From contig NZ_QOWE01000009.1 in the NCBI RefSeq assembly GCF_003334855.1, forward strand, positions 186,001 through 250,000: DNA of 64,000 bases, written 5' to 3'. Position 1 is the first letter of the stretch; each line of letters begins with the position of its first letter. The position numbers and the translations under genes were made by a program. The DNA is from Larkinella punicea. Its GTDB lineage: Bacteria > Bacteroidota > Bacteroidia > Cytophagales > Spirosomataceae. Positions 27,632 through 36,548 of the stretch are shown here, in pieces. The notes below the pieces were generated by a model, which did not search any database, was not told the origin of the DNA, and saw nothing but the letters and a program-made list of their open reading frames with translations.

Positions 27632-29419
27632 TTATTCTCCTTTCGAAGAACGACCTTCCATTTGCTCTTTCAAGGCAGCCAGGGCATCGAGGTCTCCGAG
27701 CGTAGCACGCTCCGGTTCTTTGCTGCTGGTGGTTGGTGCTTTGGCAACGGCCTGTCTTTTCTCCGGTTTCCGATCGTCACCTTTTTCCTGCCACGTTTTT
27801 GAGTGTGACAGCATGATGCGTTTTTCGTCCTTCGAAAATTCAATCACTTTGAAGTCAACCGTTTCGCCGACATCTGCCCACGAACCGTCTTCTTTCTGCA
27901 AGTTTTTCAGTGCCGAGAAGCCTTCGATACCGTAGGGCAGTTCCAGGGTGGCAACTTTGTCGTTTTTCGACAGGATCGTACACCGGTGAACTGAACCCGG
28001 AGTGAAAACGCTTTCGAACGTATCCCACGGATTTTCTTCCAGTTGTTTGTGACCCAACGCCAGACGACGGTTGTCAACATCCAGTTCCAGAACGATTACT
28101 TCCAGCTCTTCGCCAACTTTGATAAAGTCGGACGGGTGTTTGATTTTCTTCGTCCACGACAGATCCGATACGTGTACCAGACCGTCGATGCCTTCTTCCA
28201 GTTCCAGGAACAAACCGAAGTTGGTCAGGTTCCGAACAACCCCTTTGTGCTTGGTACCAATGGCGTATTTCTCCACCAGTTCCGGACGTGACCAGGGATC
28301 AGCCGTCAGTTGCTTGATACCGAGGGACATCTTGCGATCGTTGCGATCCAGCGTCAGCACAACGGCTTCCACTTCATCGCCCACTTTCAGGAAGTCCTGT
28401 GGATTGCGAAGATGCTGCGACCACGACATTTCAGATACGTGGATCAGACCTTCAACACCCGGCATGATTTCCAGGAACGCGCCGTAGTCGGCCACGTTGA
28501 CAATCCGGCCTTTCACCTTCGAGCCAATCTGCATGCCTTCCTGCAGCGAATCCCATGGATGCGCCTGGAGTTGCTTCATACCCAGCGAAATCCGTTTTTT
28601 GTCTTCGTCGAAATCCAGTACAACAACGTTGACTTTCTGATCGAGGTGCAACAGTTCGGACGGATGGCTGATGCGACCCCACGAAATGTCCGTGATGTGC
28701 AGCAGACCATCGACACCACCGAGGTCGATGAATACCCCGAAGTTGGTCATGTTCTTGATTACCCCTTCCAGCACCTGACCTTTTTGCAGGTTGTTCAGGA
28801 TTTGCTGGCGTTGTGCTTCAAGATCTTTTTCGATCAGTACTTTGTGTGAAACCACTACGTTATCGTTGGCGTAATTGATTTTCACCACTTTCACTTCCAT
28901 TTTCTTGCCGACGAACACGTCGAAATCACGAATCGGCTTCACGTCGATCTGCGACCCTGGCAAGAAAGCTTCAATGCTATAAATATCGACAATCAGACCA
29001 CCTTTGGTCCGGCGCTTCACGAATCCTTCGATGACCAGGTCTTCGTCCAGTGCGCGCTGAATTTTCTGCCAGGCCGTAATGACTTTGGCTTTCTTGCGCG
29101 ACAACACCAGTTGACCATTGGGGTCTTCCTGATTTTCTACGTAAACTTCTACTTCATCACCAATTTTCATATCGGGCAGATCACGGAATTCCGAAGCCGG
29201 AACCAGACCATCCGATTTAAAACCAATGTTAAGAATTACTTCCCGGTCAGTTATACCGACAACGGTCCCGATCACTACCTCTTTCTCGTTTACTTGCGCC
29301 AGGGTGTTATCGTACAGCTCAGACAGACGATTACGTTCTTCGTCTGAATAACCGCTACCAAAACCCCGGTTGTCTGCCTTATCCCAATCAAAATCAGGCA
29401 GTGTTTGCGTTTTGCTCAT
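27632..29419 (-). CDS. rpsA: 30S ribosomal protein S1
   Basis: This 595-aa protein binds mRNA on the small subunit. Six S1 RNA-binding repeats are visible, spaced about 85 residues apart, each with the GVVRNLTNFGLFLEL or GRIVNVADYGAFLE type core followed by GLIHVSE. A basic, low-complexity tail follows. The ATG at 29417-29419 (MSKTQTLPDFDWD) was chosen over an upstream in-frame start because a TAGTTTTG promoter element (29516-29523) lies about 100 nt before it. Confidence 0.97.
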   Translation of the reverse strand: MSKTQTLPDFDWDKADNRGFGSGYSDEERNRLSELYDNTLAQVNEKEVVIGTVVGITDREVILNIGFKSDGLVPASEFRDLPDMKIGDEVEVYVENQEDPNGQLVLSRKKAKVITAWQKIQRALDEDLVIEGFVKRRTKGGLIVDIYSIEAFLPGSQIDVKPIRDFDVFVGKKMEVKVVKINYANDNVVVSHKVLIEKDLEAQRQQILNNLQKGQVLEGVIKNMTNFGVFIDLGGVDGLLHITDISWGRISHPSELLHLDQKVNVVVLDFDEDKKRISLGMKQLQAHPWDSLQEGMQIGSKVKGRIVNVADYGAFLEIMPGVEGLIHVSEMSWSQHLRNPQDFLKVGDEVEAVVLTLDRNDRKMSLGIKQLTADPWSRPELVEKYAIGTKHKGVVRNLTNFGLFLELEEGIDGLVHVSDLSWTKKIKHPSDFIKVGEELEVIVLELDVDNRRLALGHKQLEENPWDTFESVFTPGSVHRCTILSKNDKVATLELPYGIEGFSALKNLQKEDGSWADVGETVDFKVIEFSKDEKRIMLSHSKTWQEKGDDRKPEKRQAVAKAPTTSSKEPERATLGDLDALAALKEQMEGRSSKGE

Positions 29420-29515
29420 AAAAGTTTGGTTGTGGCCCATCGATACATCAGCCCCCGGGCCTTCCTGGCTGACTTTTAGTTGATACATGGAGACACTGCC
29501 CCAAAAAAGGAGGTG

Positions 29516-29523
29516 CAAAACTA
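29516..29523 (-). promoter_or_regulatory. promoter -7 element of rpsA
   Basis: On the minus strand TAGTTTTG matches TAnnTTTG. The expected TTG about 19 nt upstream is degenerate (ATG). It predicts a leader of about 95 nt before the chosen rpsA start, and rules out the longer start that would lie upstream of transcription initiation. Confidence 0.55.
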
Positions 29524-29602
29524 GTGAAGTTTTCTGGAAAAACATCCAGGGAAGACAAAAAAATGTCATTTCCCGTCAACGGGGCGCTGATGAGCGGGTT
29601 GC

Positions 29603-30115
29603 TCAGTACATTTTTTCGCGTTTGGCCAGGAAAGGCACCCACGTTTCTTCGAGCGAGCCGGAGAAGTCGCGCAGAAAGACGAGGAAAGACGGTTTGAAGG
29701 GTTTCTGATACAATTTCATGCCGGCTTCCTCGGGCGTGAGATCGCCTTTCTGGGAGTTGCAGCGTTTACAGGCCGTGATGAGGTTGTCCCAGTTGGTTTT
29801 GCCACCCCTCGATTTGGGCAGAACATGATCGAGGGTCAGGTCTTCGTGTTTGCCGCAGTACTGGCACCGGTTTCCGTCGCGTTTAAAAATATTCTGACGG
29901 TTGAGCATGACCCCCTTGTAGGGGAGGTGAATGTAGCGGTGCAGGCGGATGACGGTGGGAGACGGGTACTCAACGTCCACCGTTCGCAGGACAAACCCCT
30001 GAGATTTGGCAACCAGTTCCGCTTTGTTCAGGTAGACCAACAAGAACGCTTTCGGTACAGAACAGATGCCTAATGCGCTATAGTCTTGATTAAGTACCAG
30101 GACTTTCCTACCCAT
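29603..30115 (-). CDS. HNH endonuclease family protein
   Basis: This 170-aa protein has the HNH nuclease fold: RCQYCGKHEDLTLDHVLPKSRGG, WDNLITACKRCNSQKGD at about residues 80-130, with two CxxC zinc pairs and the DH catalytic His. The N-terminal half (KVLVLNQDYSALGIC) is typical of a widely distributed single-copy family in Bacteroidota whose role is unknown. The ATG at 30113-30115 (MGRKVLVL) was chosen over a TTG two codons upstream. It follows smpB at a distance and precedes rpsA. Confidence 0.9.
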   Translation of the reverse strand: MGRKVLVLNQDYSALGICSVPKAFLLVYLNKAELVAKSQGFVLRTVDVEYPSPTVIRLHRYIHLPYKGVMLNRQNIFKRDGNRCQYCGKHEDLTLDHVLPKSRGGKTNWDNLITACKRCNSQKGDLTPEEAGMKLYQKPFKPSFLVFLRDFSGSLEETWVPFLAKREKMY

Positions 30116-30245
30116 AAACAATGTATCTGACTCCTACTTTTTCAAGCAAGTTAATGATATTTCATTATAAATGACAGGTTATTCCCGGAATCGCACGTAT
30201 TTTTTTAACTACTCGCGATGACCTTGACCATCAGGCAAATAGGCA

Positions 30246-30707
30246 TCAAAAGTGTTCCCGGCTCATCTCCCGCGAAACATCCCGTTCCTTGATTGAGTCG
30301 CGTTTGTCGTATAATTTTTTCCCTTTGGCCAATGCAATCTCCAGTTTGGCAAACCCCCGGTCATTGATAAAAAGCTTCGTTGGAATGATGGTTAACCCTT
30401 GATCGGTCAGTTTATTGACCAACCGTTTCAATTCCCGCTTCTGCAGAAGCAGTTTCCGGTCGCGCAGCGGTTCGTGGTTATTATAGGTTCCTTCAGTATA
30501 CTGCGAAATATGCATTTGACGGACATACAACTCTTCTTTGGAAAACAAACAGTAGGCGTCTCCCAGGTTTACTTTTCCTTGCCGAACAGATTTAATTTCG
30601 GTGCCCGTAAGCATGATACCGGCGGTAAAAGTCTCCAGAAAAAAGTATTCGAAGGAAGCCCGGCGATTCCGGATTTCGATGTGTTTGGCCAGGGTTTTAT
30701 CAGACAT
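30246..30707 (-). CDS. smpB: SsrA-binding protein SmpB
   Basis: This 153-aa protein binds tmRNA and brings it to stalled ribosomes for trans-translation. Recognisable features are IEIRNRRASFEYFF, GTEIKSVRQGKVNLGDAYC, the LLLQKRELKRL strand and the basic C-terminal tail with KGKKLYDKRDSIKERD. The length is normal. The tmRNA gene itself was looked for nearby and not found. Confidence 0.97.
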   Translation of the reverse strand: MSDKTLAKHIEIRNRRASFEYFFLETFTAGIMLTGTEIKSVRQGKVNLGDAYCLFSKEELYVRQMHISQYTEGTYNNHEPLRDRKLLLQKRELKRLVNKLTDQGLTIIPTKLFINDRGFAKLEIALAKGKKLYDKRDSIKERDVSREMSREHF

Positions 30708-30834
30708 AACTATAGTGTGGTCAATGTAGTAATCGGATGGTAGTCCATTCCTGTTTTCCGGAACATTCGGGTGCTGGAAAACGGATTGACAAACCGACTT
30801 TTAAATAGTAATTCAAAAGTACCGATTTGTAAAC

Positions 30835-31020
30835 AAAAAATACCCCGAAGTAATCTCCGGGGTACCAAATGATTCCTGCATTGTAAACGTTTTCCTGGCG
30901 AAGCCGGTGTTTTAACCGCATCCAAAAAGATACGGCGTACAGCCGAATCACAGCCTCAAGACCCTTCTGTACACACCGGCATTCTCCAGGATATCTTCAT
31001 TTATACACACCCTGCGCGTG
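30835..31020 (-). ncRNA. candidate structured RNA of unknown family
   Basis: In a 560-nt interval without a gene the minus strand folds into a compact three-way arrangement. The outer stem is TCCTGG-internal loop-GCCGGTGT (30973-30991) with its complement at 30893-30910, enclosing two hairpins: 30937-30942 with 30967-30972, and 30916-30922 with 30929-30935. A further short hairpin lies at about 31005-31025. An intrinsic terminator (30841-30864 followed by a T-run) ends the unit. No tmRNA, RNase P or SRP RNA signature was seen. This is read from base pairing alone. Confidence 0.45.
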
Positions 31021-31213
31021 TACCAATCTTTAAAATTATAACCCTGTCTTTCCAGGCTAATTGCCGTTATTTAGAAAGATTATTGCATTGAATGAATCGT
31101 AATGGCTTGTCGATACATACAACATCACCCTACGTTTAACAAATTTTATGCCGTTGTGCTGCCAACCTTCTAAAAACCCGGCATGAATCTTTATTTTGTT
31201 GGAAAAAGAACAT

Positions 31214-31247
31214 AAAAAAGCTCCACTACGAACCAGTAGTGGAGCTT
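31214..31247 (-). terminator. terminator of the OmpH-like gene
   Basis: A perfect 12-bp stem (31218-31229 with 31236-31247, 6-nt loop) is followed on the minus strand by a T-run (complement of 31214-31219). It lies 22 nt past the stop of the gene at 31270. Between here and the candidate RNA (31021-31213) I see no other feature. Confidence 0.9.
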
Positions 31248-31269
31248 CGTTTACCGTAGATGACGGGTT

Positions 31270-31866
31270 TTATTTTTTGGTCTGTTTTTGCTGATATTCT
31301 TTGTTTAGGCCGCCAATGATCGATTTGGTCGCATCCAGCGTGGTGTCCGCAAAGAGAATGCCGCCCCCTCTGGAGTAGCCCATGACAAAATCATACTGAT
31401 TTTGCTTGTTGACTTTCTTCAGATAATCGTGAATCTGATTGTACAGTTCTTCATTCTTTTTTTGCTCTTCTTCCGCCAGTTGCTGAACCACCCGGTCACG
31501 ATAGGCCACCAAATCCTGTTGTTTCTTTTGCAAAGCCGCTTCTGTAGCCCGGCCCTGTTCCATCGTCATCGTTTGGGCCCGTTGCTGAAAGAAAGCCACT
31601 TCATTTTGCAGTGAACGTCCCTTGTTGTTCAATTCGTTGTCAAGCTGAAACCGTTTGCTTTCCAGCACTTTCCGGGTGTCTTTAAAATATTCATAATTGG
31701 TCAGCAAAGAGTCGACGTTGACATAAACCGTCTTGCGAACCGGCGCCGATTTCGTTGTACCGGCAGAAACAGGTTCTGTAGTGGTTTTATCAGAGAAGTG
31801 CAGGTAGTATAAAACTGCTACAGCAACCGCCAGTACGGCGTTCAAAACAAGGGATGCGTTTTTCAC
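31270..31866 (-). CDS. OmpH/Skp-like periplasmic chaperone
   Basis: This 198-aa protein has an N-terminal signal anchor (about residues 5-22), a short beta strand (KTVYVNVDSLLTNY) and a long charged coiled coil (about 60-150: SKRFQLDNELNNKGRSLQNEV, KKQQDLVAYRDRVVQQLAEEEQKK) before a final strand region. This is the Skp/OmpH architecture, a trimeric holdase for outer-membrane proteins. It starts with GTG (31864-31866); no usable ATG exists nearby. A perfect promoter lies 34 nt upstream and a terminator downstream, so it is monocistronic. Confidence 0.88.
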   Translation of the reverse strand: MKNASLVLNAVLAVAVAVLYYLHFSDKTTTEPVSAGTTKSAPVRKTVYVNVDSLLTNYEYFKDTRKVLESKRFQLDNELNNKGRSLQNEVAFFQQRAQTMTMEQGRATEAALQKKQQDLVAYRDRVVQQLAEEEQKKNEELYNQIHDYLKKVNKQNQYDFVMGYSRGGGILFADTTLDATKSIIGGLNKEYQQKQTKK

Positions 31867-31899
31867 AAGAAACAGTTAATTAATGGATTAATGATTTTA

Positions 31900-31929
31900 C
31901 AAAGGTACGATTTACTCGTTACGTAGCAA
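31900..31929 (-). promoter_or_regulatory. promoter of the OmpH-like gene
   Basis: On the minus strand TTG (31927-31929), a 19-nt spacer and TACCTTTG (31900-31907) match the Bacteroidota consensus. The implied leader is about 30 nt and supports the GTG start. Confidence 0.8.
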
Positions 31930-31952
31930 TCTGGTGAAGCTCTGCGGAGCAT

Positions 31953-32303
31953 TCATTCCGGTTTGGCTGTAAAAACCGCACGCACTTGACGACCCGCCAA
32001 GCCCGCGAATCCGCCGACGAAACCGCCTATCAATGGCGTAATCAGGAGCAGGAAAATCGGCGTTTTCGTCTTGAAAAAAAGCTCAGCCATTCGACCCGTC
32101 AGAATACCGTCCGTTTGCACATGAATCAGAAACGCGTAGACAAGCCAGACCACTGCAATTCCTAAAAAACCGGCACTAAAGGCCAGCCAGCCAGTTTTGC
32201 TGCGCCAGAAACAGACCCCAAAAGCCACCAGAGCAATGCTCCACCACGGCAAGAACAACTGCGCGACGGCACTTAACAACACGATTAACAAAAAGGGCAG
32301 CAT
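31953..32303 (-). CDS. small integral membrane protein of unknown function
   Basis: This 116-aa protein has four hydrophobic segments (about residues 1-20, 22-33, 36-62 and 78-103) and a Gly-rich C-terminal part (GGFVGGFAGLAGRQVRA). I recognise no family. It begins 4 nt after the penicillin acylase stop, so the two are almost certainly co-transcribed. No functional residue can be pointed out. Confidence 0.7.
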   Translation of the reverse strand: MLPFLLIVLLSAVAQLFLPWWSIALVAFGVCFWRSKTGWLAFSAGFLGIAVVWLVYAFLIHVQTDGILTGRMAELFFKTKTPIFLLLITPLIGGFVGGFAGLAGRQVRAVFTAKPE

Positions 32304-32307
32304 GGTT

Positions 32308-34740
32308 TTAACGGGTCAGTTGAAGAGTCGATTGAATCCGCGGACTTTTTTCGGTTACCGATTTTAAATAAAGCAGTTCGTACAAGTCTCCTTTCCGCCA
32401 GGTTTCGAGCATGTTCAGGTAGTAGGGGCTACCGGGATTGCCGGATTGGCCACCCGGAAACACACCGTAGGCCCGCACATTGGGTCCCGTCTGGACAATC
32501 ATCCGCCACGACGGCCCGGCCCGGCGGCCGGCGGCATTGACGATGCCACGTCCTCCGCCAATTTGCACATTCAACGCACTGAAGGCATCCAGACCGGGAA
32601 TCAGGTGCCGAACGGACGTTCCTTTGTGATCGGCCCAGGCCCAGGTTTTCCCCAACGGCCCATGCTGTTTTACCAGTGAATCAACCGTAGCCCGAAAGCT
32701 GTTGGTGACGACTTCCTGAATCGTTTCTTGGCGGTTTGGTGTCTGCACGTTGTCAAACCAGCGGGAAGTGGGCTCTTCGGTGACAAGTTGCAGTGTGCGG
32801 TCGGTATTCGGATACCGCAGGGGCCGATTGGCGTCATCCGGAAAATCGTCGGCCCAGATCCCGTCTTCCAGACGGCTGATCCAATCCACGAAAATGGTGC
32901 CGGCAACCGATGCCGTATCCTGCTGGTAATTCCACTGGCGGACGGTTTTCAATGCCTGTTTTTGCGGATCGGAGAGATCTTTTTCCTGAATATATGGCAG
33001 GAGAACCGGCAGAAATTTGGAAGCCTGATGGTTATACACATCATTTTGTAGATGGCGCAGGCTGTCCACCGTCACGTTTTGCATTTCTGTCAGCCGTTGG
33101 TTGATCCGCATGCCCCGGTCGGTCGTTTCAAACTCCCAATTGATATAATAGGGATAGGTCGGATCGGTCGACGATTGGTTGGCTGAACTGACAAATCCCC
33201 TCGGCGGATTTTTTACGCGGGGATTCTGAGCCGCCGGAATCCAGCCCTGCCAGTCGTTTGCGGCCTTGGTACCGTCCAAAAGAAATTTACCCTGATCGCG
33301 CCATTTTAACGGAAACCGCCCATTGGGAGAAATTGCAATGTCTTTGGCCGCATTGGCAAAAACGAAATTCTGCGCGGGAGCCACATAATACGACAAGGCC
33401 GTCACATAATCGTCGTAGGTTTTGGCCCGGTTCAGCAAATAGAAGGTCTTGATACCATTGTCGACCTCGTGGGCAATCCAGCGAGCGGCATAGCCCGTGG
33501 GAATGTTGTTTCGAAACGGTTTGTCTTCGGGCAAATAAACCACCGGGCCGTGGTGGGTATATAATATGGTGTCGACAACCGCCGGTTTTCCTTTTACCCG
33601 AATGGTTTCAATCCGCCGACGTACCGGTTTCCACTTCCCGTCGTGCCAGTATTCCTGCCGCCGGTTGTCCCGAAAACGAATCTTGTAAAAATCCAGCACA
33701 TCGGCTCCGACATTCGTAACGCCCCAGGCCACGTCCTTGTTAAAACCGATGATGACGCCGGGCGCGCCGGGCAATGACACGCCGTAGACGTTCATCGTGG
33801 GCGTAACCAACTGAACCTGATACCAGATAGAAGGCAAACTCAGCGTCAGGTGCGGGTCATTCGCCAGAATCGGGTAGCCCATGGCGGTTTTCTCCGGACC
33901 AACGGCCCAGTTGTTACTACCAATGCCGGGGTCGTGCGGCTGCCAGTTCAGCACGACGCTGCTATCGGTTTCGATATTCGGGGGCGGAGCAGGCAGTTTG
34001 ACCGGCGTAAAGTCCCAGCGCGTGCCGACCGGGATGATTGGGTCTTCTTTAAAAGGATAATCCGGAAACAAATTGGCCGTCAGGGCCGGGCCGAGTTGTT
34101 GACGGACGTTGGTCATCATTAGATCGTCGGCCCCTGCCGCCAGCGTCTGGGTCATCTGCTTGAGGAGAAAGGCCACTTTGATGGGCGTCCACGGTTCGGG
34201 AGCGTATCCCAGCAATTTGTATTCAATCGGATAATCAGCCGGTTTCAATTGGTCGATGTACGCGTTGATGCCCGCCGTATAAGCATCCAGCACCGATTTG
34301 GAAACCGGGTCATTCGACATGCCTTCCAGCGATTTTTCGGCACCGTAGGCCATGCCCAGCCGCCGGTTGTAGCGGTCGAGTTCGACCGCACGATCACCGA
34401 TTAGCTCCGAAATCCGTCCGGCAGCCGCGTGGGTTTGAAACTCCATCTGCCACAAGCGATCGCGGGCCGTTGCGTAGCCCTGGGCAAAATAAGCGTCAAA
34501 GTCATTTTTGGCAAAAATGTGCGGAACATGGAGGTCATCAAACAAAATGGTGACCTCCTCCCTCGCACCTTTGACGGATATTTTTTGTTCTGAAGATTGA
34601 CCAACGGTTTCGGCGTTCTGCCAAAATCCTTCAAATGGGCTCAGCAAACGCCCTAAAGCCGGAACACTGCCCCAGGGTTGGTTGAGTGCAACCGTTACTC
34701 CAATGGAAATAAATAGACTCAGCAGGGCTTTCAAAACTTT
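32308..34740 (-). CDS. penicillin acylase family protein
   Basis: This 810-aa N-terminal nucleophile hydrolase cleaves amide bonds of acylated substrates such as penicillins or acyl-homoserine lactones; the true substrate is unknown. The ATG at 34738-34740 gives a signal peptide (MKVLKALLSLFISIGVTVAL). The precursor is expected to self-cleave before the catalytic Ser275 in GIGSNNWAVGPEKT, giving alpha and beta chains. The Asn of the oxyanion region and the C-terminal GGQSGNPGSPYYLN motif are present. It is the first gene of a two-gene unit with the small membrane protein. Confidence 0.92.
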   Translation of the reverse strand, partial: KVLKALLSLFISIGVTVALNQPWGSVPALGRLLSPFEGFWQNAETVGQSSEQKISVKGAREEVTILFDDLHVPHIFAKNDFDAYFAQGYATARDRLWQMEFQTHAAAGRISELIGDRAVELDRYNRRLGMAYGAEKSLEGMSNDPVSKSVLDAYTAGINAYIDQLKPADYPIEYKLLGYAPEPWTPIKVAFLLKQMTQTLAAGADDLMMTNVRQQLGPALTANLFPDYPFKEDPIIPVGTRWDFTPVKLPAPPPNIETDSSVVLNWQPHDPGIGSNNWAVGPEKTAMGYPILANDPHLTLSLPSIWYQVQLVTPTMNVYGVSLPGAPGVIIGFNKDVAWGVTNVGADVLDFYKIRFRDNRRQEYWHDGKWKPVRRRIETIRVKGKPAVVDTILYTHHGPVVYLPEDKPFRNNIPTGYAARWIAHEVDNGIKTFYLLNRAKTYDDYVTALSYYVAPAQNFVFANAAKDIAISPNGRFPLKWRDQGKFLLDGTKAANDWQGWIPAAQNPRVKNPPRGFVSSANQSSTDPTYPYYINWEFETTDRGMRINQRLTEMQNVTVDSLRHLQNDVYNHQASKFLPVLLPYIQEKDLSDPQKQALKTVRQWNYQQDTASVAGTIFVDWISRLEDGIWADDFPDDANRPLRYPNTDRTLQLVTEEPTSRWFDNVQTPNRQETIQEVVTNSFRATVDSLVKQHGPLGKTWAWADHKGTSVRHLIPGLDAFSALNVQIGGGRGIVNAAGRRAGPSWRMIVQTGPNVRAYGVFPGGQSGNPGSPYYLNMLETWRKGDLYELLYLKSVTEKSPRIQSTLQLTR

Positions 34741-34946
34741 CATACAGGGAACGGCATGTGCCGGATCGTTCACAAAGAAAATTTATTCTTGCTTTTATAC
34801 CAATAAAAGAGCCTGAACTCCCGGTTTTTTCAACGGTGGCAGTTTACGAATTCCAACGAACAATATCCACCGAATCAGGTTATGAAGCAAAGTTCTTCTA
34901 AATGCAACATTTTTAGTAAGTTTGAATCAGAATTACCACTCCACGT

Positions 34947-36473
34947 ATGACCCTGCTGAATACGACATTGAAATGGCTGCTGCTCCGGCGAGTGCCGCGC
35001 ATCAAGGCTATGATGGCGCACCCCGGCGAGGTTCAACAGGCGGTTTTTCAGCAGCTTATCAGCAAAGGCCGACATACGCAATGGGGCCGCCAACACCACT
35101 ACGATTCCATTCGCACCGTCCGTGAGTACCAGGAACGGGTGCCGGTTTCCTCCTACGAAGACCTGTTTCCGTATATTGAGCGGACGATGAAAGGTGAGCA
35201 AAAACTGCTGTGGCCCTCCCGCATTCACTGGTTTTCCAAATCGTCGGGTACGACCAACGCCCGCAGCAAATTCATTCCGGTTTCGCAGGAGTCGCTGGAC
35301 GAAAGCCATTTTCGGGGCGGTAAAGACATGATGGCGCTCTACATCGCCAACAATCCGGAAAGCAAAGCCTTCGAGGGGAAAGGGCTGTCGATTGGTGGTA
35401 GTCTACACGAAAATCCGTATGGTCAGCACGGCTACGCGGGCGATGTGTCGGCGGTGGTCATGAAAAACCTGCCGCCCTGGGCGCAGTACATCCGTACCCC
35501 GCCCATCGAAGTGGCGCTGATGGACAAGTGGGAGGAAAAAATCGACCGGATGGCCGAAATTGCTGCCCGCGAAAACGTGACGAGTATTCTGGGCGTTCCG
35601 ACCTGGGCGCTGGTTTTGCTGGAAAAAGTGTTGACCATAACCGGCAAGCAGAATATTCTGGAAGTATGGCCCAATTTTGAGGTGTTTATCCACGGTGCCG
35701 TGGCTTTTCAACCCTATCGGGAGTTGTTTTCCAACGAAGTTTTTCCTTCCAACGACACCCGCTACCTCGAAATCTACAACGCTTCGGAAGGTTTTTTTGC
35801 GATTCAGGACGATCTGAAGCGGATCGGCGAAATGCTGATCATGCTGGACTACGGCATTTTCTACGAGTTTGTGCCGATGGAAGACGCCGACAAGCCTTTC
35901 CCGAAAGCCCTGACCATCGAGGAAGTTGAACTGAATAAGAATTACGCGCTGGTGATTACCACCAACGGCGGACTCTGGCGCTACCGCGTCGGCGATACCG
36001 TGCGGTTTACCTCAAAATATCCCTTCCGGCTAAAAGTCAGTGGTCGGACCAAGCATTTTATCAATGCCTTCGGAGAGGAAGTGATCATTGAAAACGCCGA
36101 AAATGCCATTACGCAAGCCTGCGCAGCAACGGGGGCTACGGTGAGTGATTATACCGCCGGGCCGGTTTACATGGGCAGTGGTACCAACGGCCGGCACGAA
36201 TGGATCATCGAGTTTTCGAGCGAACCCAACCACTTCGATACGTTCCGCAAGGTTCTCGACCAAACACTTCGGCAGGTCAACTCCGACTACGACGCCAAGC
36301 GGTATAACGACATGGTGTTGCATCCGCCCATCGTCCACGCCGTTCCGCGGGGGACGTTCTACGAATGGATGAAAACCCGGGGTAAGCTGGGTGGTCAGCA
36401 TAAAGTGCCGCGCCTGAGCAACAGCCGGGAGTATCTGGACGATATTCTGGGCCGTTTGACAACGCTCTCCTGA
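34947..36473 (+). CDS. GH3 auxin-responsive promoter family protein
   Basis: This 508-aa protein belongs to the GH3 branch of the acyl-adenylate-forming superfamily. Motifs include the ATP-binding WFSKSSGTTNARSKFIPVS (about residues 92-110), EIYNASEGFFAIQ (about 273-285) and GLWRYRVGDTVRF (about 343-355). Plant GH3 enzymes join amino acids to hormones; bacterial members have no generally known substrate. A TAAGTTTG element at 34917-34924 may be its promoter. It is divergent from the penicillin acylase and 75 nt from ispH. Confidence 0.9.
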   Translation: MTLLNTTLKWLLLRRVPRIKAMMAHPGEVQQAVFQQLISKGRHTQWGRQHHYDSIRTVREYQERVPVSSYEDLFPYIERTMKGEQKLLWPSRIHWFSKSSGTTNARSKFIPVSQESLDESHFRGGKDMMALYIANNPESKAFEGKGLSIGGSLHENPYGQHGYAGDVSAVVMKNLPPWAQYIRTPPIEVALMDKWEEKIDRMAEIAARENVTSILGVPTWALVLLEKVLTITGKQNILEVWPNFEVFIHGAVAFQPYRELFSNEVFPSNDTRYLEIYNASEGFFAIQDDLKRIGEMLIMLDYGIFYEFVPMEDADKPFPKALTIEEVELNKNYALVITTNGGLWRYRVGDTVRFTSKYPFRLKVSGRTKHFINAFGEEVIIENAENAITQACAATGATVSDYTAGPVYMGSGTNGRHEWIIEFSSEPNHFDTFRKVLDQTLRQVNSDYDAKRYNDMVLHPPIVHAVPRGTFYEWMKTRGKLGGQHKVPRLSNSREYLDDILGRLTTLS

Positions 36474-36512
36474 TCAGCCCGTCTTTTTAGCTGAACGAAG
36501 CATTTCCGGCCG

Positions 36513-36543
36513 TTGTTCTTCCGATGAAGTCTGTCTAATTTTG
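36513..36543 (+). promoter_or_regulatory. promoter of ispH
   Basis: TTG (36513-36515), a 20-nt spacer and TAATTTTG (36536-36543) match the Bacteroidota consensus. The expected transcription start falls at or within a few bases of the ispH ATG (36549), implying a leaderless or nearly leaderless mRNA. Confidence 0.65.
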
Positions 36544-36548
36544 CCCGA

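Noticed and set aside
30710-30951. Short minus-strand frames before smpB
   Set aside because: They read through the terminator and the inner stems of the candidate RNA, and have no start context or domain.
30708-31269. tmRNA gene next to smpB
   Set aside because: No tRNA-like T-arm, no CCA end and no tag reading frame could be found in either strand.
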